Assembly (NCBI GenBank): GCA_910587305.1
Contig: CAJUKV010000056.1
Coordinates: 1 to 19,926, forward strand
Direction: 5' to 3'
DNA from: an uncultured Lachnospiraceae bacterium
GTDB lineage: Bacteria > Bacillota > Clostridia > Lachnospirales > Lachnospiraceae
DNA length: 19,926 bases
This document shows positions 14,772 through 19,926 of the stretch, piece by piece. Made by a program: the position numbers and the translations under genes. The notes beneath the pieces were generated by a model, which made no database searches, was not told the origin of the DNA, and saw only the letters and a program-made list of their open reading frames with translations. Within the stretch, counting starts at the first letter, position 1. Every line of letters starts with the position of its first letter.

Positions 14772-16712
14772 TTATTTTTCAAGGCTTTGGGGAATCCATA
14801 TCCCCTCTTTGCCATAAGGCCGCACCATCAGCACCTCCACCTCGTCGCCGCCTTCCATAAACTTTATACTGACTTTCGCCTTATCGTCCTTTTCATCCGC
14901 CTTTGCCGTCACTTCCACTTTTCCCTCATTTTTCAAAAGATTCAGCAGATAAACGGCCGCCGTATCCGGCTTGAAAAGGGGCAGGTAATACGTTGTGCTG
15001 CTAAGCAGCGCATGATTATTTAAAGCTTCGCCCGCGCCATTTTTTAAATAATCCATGGGAGTATCGTTGATTTGTCCGCCGGGGTATGCCTTTTCAAATT
15101 CCTCCAAAACGCATATGTGTTCCATCATGATCGTGTCCGCCTGATCTACCAGCCACTTACCATCCTCCACATGATAAGAAAGGCTTTGCCGCCATACCGT
15201 CACATGGGGATCGGAAACCCACGCATAGTACAGAATTTCCGCATGATTTTCCGTGAGCTCTGCAATACGCGCCTCGGAATCTTCCCAGGGCCAGGGGCTT
15301 GACCAGCCCAGCGCATATTCGTTTTCCGCGGTAGGCATTATCTCATTCTCCCCCGCATTCTTTTTATATTCCTCAGAATACATATTGAAAATTTTTTTAC
15401 CGTCCCGATTACAAAAAGCCTCTATCCACTCCTTCACAGATTCTTCGCTCTCCTTAAGGCCGACCTTAGCCTCGTCTTCCTTTACCGTCTCCTCCGTCTC
15501 CCCGGCCTTTTGAGCGGAATTGTCTGTCGCATCATCCCCTTTTTCCTGCCCTTTCGTCCCTGTATCTTCTGCCAAATCCGCTTCTTCCGCCTTTTTTTGT
15601 CCGGATGCAGTTTTCGTTGTTTCCTCCTGCGCCCCTTCCGTCCGGGAACCGGATAGCTCTGCCTGAGACTTGGAAATCTCCGTCCGAGACAAGGATACCT
15701 CCGCCCCGCCTTTCTGTTCTTCCCTTCTCGTTGTCATGAAGCACAGGGACACTACTGCACAAACCAAAATACTGAAAATCACCGCCCAAAAAGCCGGCTT
15801 TTTATAACCAAAAACATTCTTCACCCTTTCCTTTATCCCTGACTCCCCAAAGAACGCCTGACACGCCGCTATCTTCCTTTGGGAAACGGAACAGCTTAGA
15901 AGGGCCGCCCCATACGCCTTTTTTTCCTCCACTGAAAATTCCCGGATTACCAGCTCGTCACAGGCCAGCTCCATATCCCTGCACATCAGCTTATAGGCCA
16001 GCCAGATACACGGATTAAACCAGTGAATGCCAAGCAGAATAAAAGCGGCGGGCTTTACCAGATAATCCCTTCTCTCTTTATGGGCGCATTCATGCCTGAT
16101 GATATAGGGCAGACATTCTTCCTCCAACCCTGTAGGAACATAAATCCGGGGCCGAATAATACCAAATAAAAAAGGCGTTAAAATCCGGTCGCTCCGATAA
16201 ATTTTTACCCCCATACTTTTCTCCGGTATGGCCGTTTTCAGCCGCCCCTTAACCCCGTACCAGCTAAAACAAAAATAACCCAGCCACAAAAATACCCCAA
16301 GAATCCAGCAGACGGCTCCCGCCTTCATCAGCAGTCGCCTTTTGCCCCCACTCGCAAACTCCCCTGCCTTACCTGCTTTTTCTCCCTCTGAAAGGATTGG
16401 CCTTTTTTGTTCCTTTTCCCCTGATACACCTGAATTTTCCGGCGTTACCCCTGACGGCATATCTCCCACAAGCGATTCCTGATAGGTCTGTCCGGTTAAA
16501 GCGGCATTCCTCCCAATCTCCACTTTGGGCATCAGGCCAAAAACCGACTCCGGCTGAAAAGGAAGCAGCAATCTTACTCCCACAAGTATCCATAAAAAAC
16601 ACCGGAAGCTTTTAGGCATTTCCCGGAAAAGGAAACGTATCAGCGCCACCGCCAATACCATAAAGCCGGCCGATATACTTGTACTCAAAACCCCTGTAAA
16701 TACACTCTCCAT
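14772..16712 (-). CDS. BlaR1/MecR1-like M56 metallopeptidase sensor
   Basis: This is a 646-residue membrane sensor protease. Four membrane helices lie near residues 8-28, 38-52, 134-156 and 307-327, with the zinc protease domain between the third and fourth. The zinc motif HECAH is at residues 207-211, and the third ligand is probably Glu248 in RDMELACDELV. Family members cleave or inactivate the BlaI repressor after sensing an outside signal. After the last helix comes a low-complexity Ser/Glu/Lys linker (about 330-430) with an SRTE-like repeat, then a 200-residue C-terminal domain containing VKEWIEAFCNRDGKKIFNMY. It has no SxxK/SxN/KTG penicillin-binding motifs, so the signal is not obviously a beta-lactam. 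GGGGGAT precedes the ATG at 16712. It is downstream of the BlaI-like gene, separated by a miniature element. Confidence 0.9.
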   Translation of the reverse strand: MESVFTGVLSTSISAGFMVLAVALIRFLFREMPKSFRCFLWILVGVRLLLPFQPESVFGLMPKVEIGRNAALTGQTYQESLVGDMPSGVTPENSGVSGEKEQKRPILSEGEKAGKAGEFASGGKRRLLMKAGAVCWILGVFLWLGYFCFSWYGVKGRLKTAIPEKSMGVKIYRSDRILTPFLFGIIRPRIYVPTGLEEECLPYIIRHECAHKERRDYLVKPAAFILLGIHWFNPCIWLAYKLMCRDMELACDELVIREFSVEEKKAYGAALLSCSVSQRKIAACQAFFGESGIKERVKNVFGYKKPAFWAVIFSILVCAVVSLCFMTTRREEQKGGAEVSLSRTEISKSQAELSGSRTEGAQEETTKTASGQKKAEEADLAEDTGTKGQEKGDDATDNSAQKAGETEETVKEDEAKVGLKESEESVKEWIEAFCNRDGKKIFNMYSEEYKKNAGENEIMPTAENEYALGWSSPWPWEDSEARIAELTENHAEILYYAWVSDPHVTVWRQSLSYHVEDGKWLVDQADTIMMEHICVLEEFEKAYPGGQINDTPMDYLKNGAGEALNNHALLSSTTYYLPLFKPDTAAVYLLNLLKNEGKVEVTAKADEKDDKAKVSIKFMEGGDEVEVLMVRPYGKEGIWIPQSLEK

Positions 16713-16770
16713 CACAAATCCCCCATACCGTAAAATTTTATACTTTTTCCTATCTAAAACCACACATAAA

Positions 16771-16920
16771 CTGTGCATTTATTCCCGCGAGCAACGAGCC
16801 AAGTGACTGCTTAAAGCCAACCGTTGGTTGGCTTAGGCATTGGGCGACTGCCGCGAGGGTCAAAGGCTCTGCAGCTTGCTGCGGTTCTTTGACTTCATGC
16901 TCTTTGCAGTAAATGCACAG
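16771..16920. mobile_element. 150-bp miniature element (MITE-like), copy B
   Basis: The element is bounded by perfect 11-bp terminal inverted repeats CTGTGCATTTA (16771-16781) and TAAATGCACAG (16910-16920). Inside are a hairpin AAGCCAACC/GGTTGGCTT (16814-16834) and CTGCAGCTTGCTGCGG near 16869. It has no ORF. It sits in the 237-base gap between the BlaI-like and BlaR1-like genes, inside what should be one operon. I see no clear target-site duplication in the flanks. Copy A lies inverted at 14617-14749. Confidence 0.65.
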
Positions 16921-16944
16921 ACCTTACCGAACAGCCGCGAACTG

Positions 16945-17307
16945 TCATTTATAAGAATCAATTATTTTTTGTATTTCTTCAATTTCCTGTCCTGACAATT
17001 CTCTTTTTCTGGTGAAGGCCGCAATAAAGTCAGGCAGCGAACCGGAAAAACTTCTCTCCACAATTTCGGCGCTCTCCGCGGACTGCACGTCCTTTTTGGA
17101 CACAAGGGAGGTTACAATCGCATTTTCAGACTTTAATACCCCCCGCTGCGCCAGCCGCTTAATCACCGTGTAAGTGGTCGATTTCTTCCATTCCAGCTTT
17201 TCACTGCAAAGCCTTACCAGCTCGGTGCTGGAAACAGGCTCGTTCTCCCACAGAATTTCACAAAAACGATATTCGCTTTCAAAAATTTTAGGCGTCTCCA
17301 TTTTCAC
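16945..17307 (-). CDS. BlaI/MecI/CopY family repressor
   Basis: This is a 120-residue dimeric winged-helix repressor, the usual size for BlaI. Residues about 8-75 are the DNA-binding domain, with EYRFCEILWENEPVSSTELV, then WKKSTTYTVIKRLAQRGVL, the family's recognition helix and wing. The C-terminal helices (about 80-118) form the dimer. In the BlaI/MecI proteins the BlaR1 protease triggers cleavage near the end of the DNA-binding domain. Start choice is not certain: GTG at 17307 has AAGGAG seven bases upstream, and the ATG two codons later would be 13 bases from it. Two dyads overlap its promoter, so it probably represses its own operon. The blaR1-like gene follows on the same strand. Confidence 0.92.
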   Translation of the reverse strand: MKMETPKIFESEYRFCEILWENEPVSSTELVRLCSEKLEWKKSTTYTVIKRLAQRGVLKSENAIVTSLVSKKDVQSAESAEIVERSFSGSLPDFIAAFTRKRELSGQEIEEIQKIIDSYK

Positions 17308-17440
17308 ATCCACACTCCTTTTTCAACCTGTCTTCCAAATTATCTTTCAAATATATCGACTCATCACCCCACCTACTGCCGTATTGTGGCATTGCGGCAC
17401 AAATAATTCTAAAATCTCATTACGATATAAAACAACATAG

Positions 17441-17494
17441 GTCTAATACGTTAGACTTTATAATCAGTCTATCGCATTAGACCTGTCATGTCAA
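17441..17494 (-). promoter_or_regulatory. promoter with two BlaI-type operators
   Basis: On the minus strand TTGACA (17489-17494) and TAGACT (17466-17471) are 17 bases apart. A dyad with arms GTCTA/TAGAC (17467-17482) covers the spacer and -10 box, and a perfect dyad GTCTAA-TACG-TTAGAC (17441-17456) lies at the transcription start. Two dyads 26 bases apart over the promoter is the arrangement of bla/mec operators. The leader to the BlaI-like start is about 150 bases. Confidence 0.75.
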
Positions 17495-17588
17495 TGATTT
17501 TTTCCCTTTCGGAATTGTATTCCTAGTGGATAATTTCAAAATGCAGCATACATTTTTACATATCATTGAAAAATTTGTGTTTACCGAC

Positions 17589-17966
17589 TTATTGTTGATG
17601 TTCAATAATCCATTGTAAGATTTCCTTTTCACAAATATTACCAGCTGCCAGTGCAAGAATTACATCGCTTAATTCCTTTTGACTGTAAGACAATTCATAT
17701 CCGTTTAATGCAAGAAAAACTAACATTACATGCGTACCAAGTCTTTTGTTTCCGTCTAGCATTGCATGATTTTTTACCAATCCAAAACAAAGCCGTGCCG
17801 CCTTTGCCTGAATACTTGGATAAAGCTCTTTTCCGCCAAATGACTGAAACGGATTATCTAACGCCAAATCCAACATTCCTTCATCACGAATACCGTCGCA
17901 TCCTCCGGTGGCTTTTATTAAACTTGCATGAAGTTTCAGTACCTGCTCTTTGCTTAAAATAATCAT
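17589..17966 (-). CDS. doc: Doc-type toxin of the Fic/Doc family
   Basis: This is a 125-residue death-on-curing protein. The active-site motif H-A-M-L-D-G-N-K-R is at residues 67-75, matching the Doc HxFx(D)xNKR pattern with Met in place of Phe. The Doc N-terminal feature GGxxGIRDEGMLDLALDNP is complete. Doc kinases phosphorylate elongation factor Tu and stop translation; Phd neutralises them by filling the active-site groove. The ATG overlaps the antitoxin stop (ATGA), the classic antitoxin-first order. It may stabilise the accessory segment. The length is normal and no motif is missing, so it is probably functional. Confidence 0.95.
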   Translation of the reverse strand: MIILSKEQVLKLHASLIKATGGCDGIRDEGMLDLALDNPFQSFGGKELYPSIQAKAARLCFGLVKNHAMLDGNKRLGTHVMLVFLALNGYELSYSQKELSDVILALAAGNICEKEILQWIIEHQQ

Positions 17967-18205
17967 TTTGCAAGAACCTTATATGCTTCCGTATTCTGTT
18001 TTATTAACCGTTCGGATATTGCAAATACATCTTCATTGTCGGCAACTTTTTCTTTTTCCGCTTTGCTGAAATCAATGACCAAATATCTGGGTACATTATT
18101 TTTCAGAATAACCGCCGTTCCATGCTCGTCAACTACTTTGACTACTTTTGAAAAATTTTGATTTGCTTCTGTAATTGAAATCATTGTGTTTGTATCTATT
18201 GTCAT
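17963..18205 (-). CDS. Phd/YefM family antitoxin
   Basis: This is an 80-residue antitoxin and probable autorepressor. The N-terminal fold of the Phd/YefM family is visible in SITEANQNFSKVVKVVDEHG and then AVILKNNVPRYLVID. The C-terminal region (about 50-80) is helical and charged, the part expected to fold onto Doc. I chose the ATG at 18205 because GGAGGAT lies just upstream; an upstream in-frame start at 18229 adds eight residues with no family similarity. It overlaps the toxin start by four bases. Confidence 0.92.
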   Translation of the reverse strand: MTIDTNTMISITEANQNFSKVVKVVDEHGTAVILKNNVPRYLVIDFSKAEKEKVADNEDVFAISERLIKQNTEAYKVLAK

Positions 18206-18291
18206 TTTAATCCTCCATGCTTCCAACAACCCGCAAATTAGGGCGTAAGCACAAATTTGTAATTGTATCTATGCGCCTCACTTCTACTTAT

Positions 18292-18320
18292 ATCATATGC
18301 AAATTCTAGCTGGAAAACAA
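18292..18320 (-). promoter_or_regulatory. promoter of the phd-doc operon
   Basis: On the minus strand TTGTTT (18315-18320) and TATGAT (18292-18297) are 17 bases apart. A palindrome ACAAATTTGT (18251-18260) lies in the leader and is a possible Phd operator. Confidence 0.5.
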
Positions 18321-18347
18321 CCTATTTTGTATATTACTTTTTATATT

Positions 18348-19559
18348 CTACCATGTTTTTTCAAAGGTCAGATTCCAATCTACATTATAAGGGCTGTCGG
18401 CCTGGGCTTTCATCTCTTCATAAATTCCACGTCTTTCCTCGCTGCTTTCCTCCGCCCAATATTCATATCCCACAAAATAGCTTTCCATGAAGTCGTCCCA
18501 CGAGTCGAAGGACTCCTGAATCATCTTTGCCACCTCCATGGATTTATCCAGCGCTTCCGCTTCCGTGTAATAACCCGAAAGGTAATAATTTCCCAAAATC
18601 GACATTGCCCGGCTGTAATCCCATCCAAGCAGGGCATTGTCGCCATAGGTTTCATAGAAGCCGTACCAGACGGCATAATTCTCCGCCTCTTCCACATCTA
18701 TATCAAAGTTTTCAAGGAAAAAATCAACCCTTTCTTCCGCCGGGACTTCCCCTGCGCCGGCCTGTTCTAAATATTCCATATCGTCCGTAAAGGAGGCACG
18801 GTGCCCTTCCGCCAGAAGCCAGTCCATGGTTTCATCCGCCGAAGCCCGGTCCGTCACGCCCCACCAGTTATCCAAAAGAGCCTGCGTAATCTGCTTACTG
18901 GCCTCGTTTGCCGGAAGGCCGCCAAACATGGTATAATCCCAGCTGTTTACCGCCGTCAGCACTGCGCAGGTGTTGTTGAACCACTGAATGGTGTCCGTAG
19001 TCTCCACCACGGACGCATTTTCTATTTCCGGTGCGTTTTCCTGAAAGCTTGCGCACACCTTCTGAAAATATTCTTCTCTTTTGTCGTCTATTTTCGGAGC
19101 TGCATACAAAATACAATAAAAGGCATAATCCGTATCCCCATAAACCACGCGGCCGGCCCCCTTCACCCCGTCGGCCGTCACAACACAGCTATAGGCGCTG
19201 TCAACGTTCATGCCGGGCACAGACGGCTCTTCCATATCCTCCATCTCCGACATAGGATATGTGCTTTCGATTATCTCTTTCCACTTGTCCATGTCAGTTC
19301 CCACGCCATAAACGCTTTTTGACAGCTGCATCACCACCACGCCCTCCGAATCATCCTCCGTAAAAGCCGATATCCATCCTTCGCTTCCGTTTTCATCGTT
19401 TACCTTCTCGACCGCCCAGCTCTCATCCATCTGAATACTCACGGTCCCGTCATCCGAAACAAATTCCTTAAAAACAATCTCTTTCCCACTGCTGCCGCAC
19501 CCTGCCAATAAAAGTCCCAGCACTATGACAAGCGCCGCCGTTCTCCTCAATCTTTCCAT
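18348..19559 (-). CDS. lipoprotein with DUF1266 domain
   Basis: This is a 403-residue exported protein. A signal peptide ends in the lipobox L-L-A-G-C with the acylated cysteine at residue 21. Residues about 25-175 look like a beta-rich domain of the kind found in many clostridial lipoproteins (SWAVEKVN...). The C-terminal half (about 195-400) fits DUF1266: WDYSRAMSILGNYYLSGYYTEAEALDKSMEVA (interrupted here as two parts, WDYSRAMSILGNYYLSGY and YTEAEALDKSMEVA) followed by IQESFDSWDDFMESYFVGYEYW, with the family's conserved tyrosines and tryptophans. DUF1266 has no known function. The protein is very acidic. The ATG follows an AAGGGGACAGGGA region. It has its own promoter and is not obviously tied to the toxin-antitoxin genes downstream. 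Confidence 0.85.
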   Translation of the reverse strand: MERLRRTAALVIVLGLLLAGCGSSGKEIVFKEFVSDDGTVSIQMDESWAVEKVNDENGSEGWISAFTEDDSEGVVVMQLSKSVYGVGTDMDKWKEIIESTYPMSEMEDMEEPSVPGMNVDSAYSCVVTADGVKGAGRVVYGDTDYAFYCILYAAPKIDDKREEYFQKVCASFQENAPEIENASVVETTDTIQWFNNTCAVLTAVNSWDYTMFGGLPANEASKQITQALLDNWWGVTDRASADETMDWLLAEGHRASFTDDMEYLEQAGAGEVPAEERVDFFLENFDIDVEEAENYAVWYGFYETYGDNALLGWDYSRAMSILGNYYLSGYYTEAEALDKSMEVAKMIQESFDSWDDFMESYFVGYEYWAEESSEERRGIYEEMKAQADSPYNVDWNLTFEKTW

Positions 19560-19597
19560 TCCCTGTCCCCTTCCTGAAAATTATTCTTACATACCAA

Positions 19598-19626
19598 TAT
19601 ATATTCCCTCACACCCTGTTTGTCAA
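19598..19626 (-). promoter_or_regulatory. promoter of the DUF1266 lipoprotein gene
   Basis: On the minus strand TTGACA (19621-19626) and TATATA (19598-19603) are 17 bases apart, about 40 bases before the start codon. Confidence 0.7.
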
Positions 19627-19737
19627 TTGATTTTCACTTCCTATCCTGAATATCCTGAATAATCAAGAACAAAAAACAATTGATGTCCTGACAAATCAGT
19701 CCGCATACTTCTGCTTTTGTCAAGCAAGTTTAGTTTC

Positions 19738-19766
19738 TTGACATATAAATAGAATTATGGTAGGTT
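19738..19766 (+). promoter_or_regulatory. candidate plus-strand promoter
   Basis: TTGACA (19738-19743) is followed after 17 bases by TAGGTT (19761-19766), a weak -10. It precedes the small ORF at 19788. Confidence 0.4.
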
Positions 19767-19787
19767 ATTAAAAAAGTCTAGGAGAAC

Positions 19788-19850
19788 ATGGAAATGCAGA
19801 ACTTACATTTTACAATGAATCATATGTACATGTATTACAGACGTACTTAA
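19788..19850 (+). CDS. 20-codon ORF, possible leader peptide
   Basis: An ATG at 19788 follows AGGAG by about four bases and opens a 20-codon frame, MEMQNLHFTM then NHMYMYYRRT, unusually rich in Met and Tyr. A promoter candidate lies upstream and a dyad follows the stop. It may be a leader peptide for a gene outside the window or chance. Confidence 0.3.
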   Translation: MEMQNLHFTMNHMYMYYRRT

Positions 19851-19870
19851 AAGTAATTGTGTTTCGATTA

Positions 19871-19910
19871 GATGCACAGTTACGCAGGTAGGTCTGATAT
19901 GTCTGTGCAT
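19871..19910. promoter_or_regulatory. dyad with ATGCACAG/CTGTGCAT arms
   Basis: Two 8-base inverted arms are separated by about 24 bases. The arms match the terminal repeat of the miniature element at 16771-16920 over 8 bases. It may be an operator, a leader RNA stem or the remains of an element end. Confidence 0.3.
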
Positions 19911-19926
19911 ATAAATCGGTAGGTGT

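Larger units (their letters stand above)
19560..19926. other. intergenic region at the window end
   Basis: The region holds the lipoprotein promoter, a tandem ATCCTGAAT repeat near 19641-19659, a plus-strand promoter candidate and a 20-codon ORF. The last 60 bases contain a dyad ATGCACAG/CTGTGCAT. No longer gene is supported and the next gene presumably lies beyond the window. Confidence 0.6.

Noticed and set aside
14655..15023. 122-codon plus-strand ORF
   Set aside because: It covers the repeat copy A and is antisense to the end of the blaR1-like gene.
14617..16920. Composite transposon carrying blaR1
   Set aside because: The two repeats have no transposase, copy A lacks the terminal repeats, and blaI lies outside the pair, so the segment is not a coherent cargo unit.
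18297..19322. Several plus-strand ORFs of 75 to 173 codons
   Set aside because: All are antisense to the DUF1266 lipoprotein, which has a signal peptide, lipobox, promoter and ribosome binding site.
1..19926. CRISPR array, tRNA, rRNA or phage genes
   Set aside because: No regularly spaced direct repeats, no cloverleaf with CCA-type end, no rRNA-like stretch and no structural or integrase ORF were seen on either strand.

Overview
The window looks like a chromosomal segment of a gut-type Firmicute, most likely a clostridial (Lachnospiraceae-like) genome. The reasons are moderate GC, strong AGGAGG-type ribosome binding sites, TTGACA/TATAAT-type promoters and the gene families present (MATE, MerR/TipAS, BlaI/BlaR1, Na/Pi-PhoU, DUF1266, BrnT). 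No rRNA, tRNA, CRISPR array, phage structural gene or intact transposase is visible.

Region 1 (1-5230) is transport and redox. It holds a two-domain membrane protein of the 'putative ABC-transporter type IV' family, then a MATE exporter divergent from a MerR/BmrR-like regulator with a 19-bp-spacer MerR-type promoter between them. Thioredoxin follows, then a half-size EamA transporter that appears to be the last member of a minus-strand pair with a Na/Pi-PhoU transporter; a 57-codon ORF overlaps the EamA stop.

Region 2 (5231-9640) holds the Na/Pi-PhoU protein, a 530-bp non-coding stretch, sbcD, and a divergent HAD phosphatase. The non-coding stretch has a hairpin-dense block and what looks like a complete transcription unit for an orphan yybP-ykoY-like (manganese) riboswitch: promoter, aptamer and terminator, but no obvious target gene. 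sbcC does not follow sbcD. The sbcD/HAD intergenic region has two promoter modules in mirror arrangement.

Region 3 (9640-11930) is accessory and decaying. It has a frameshifted sugar-isomerase-like remnant, AT-rich ORF fragments, an unidentified ORF with a perfect ribosome binding site that is crossed by two in-frame TGA codons, and a BrnT toxin with a short antitoxin.

Region 4 (11930-14573) is a MerR/TipAS-like regulator, an ABC-2 ATPase and its permease in one tightly packed operon behind a textbook 19-bp-spacer MerR promoter; it is a drug-responsive efflux cassette by family resemblance.

Region 5 (14574-17500) is a BlaI-BlaR1-like sensor/repressor operon with two BlaI-type dyads at its promoter. 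BlaR1 carries no penicillin-binding domain but a different C-terminal extracellular domain. A 150-bp miniature element with 11-bp perfect terminal inverted repeats sits between blaI and blaR1, and a diverged inverted copy lies just past the end of blaR1.

Region 6 (17589-19926) is a Phd/Doc toxin-antitoxin pair, a DUF1266 lipoprotein, and a promoter-containing intergenic stretch with a 20-codon ORF and a terminal dyad.

Nothing here is a clear wholly new multi-gene system. The best leads are the orphan riboswitch-like unit, the miniature repeat pair with covarying hairpins around blaR1, the TGA-interrupted ORF, and the non-penicillin BlaR1.
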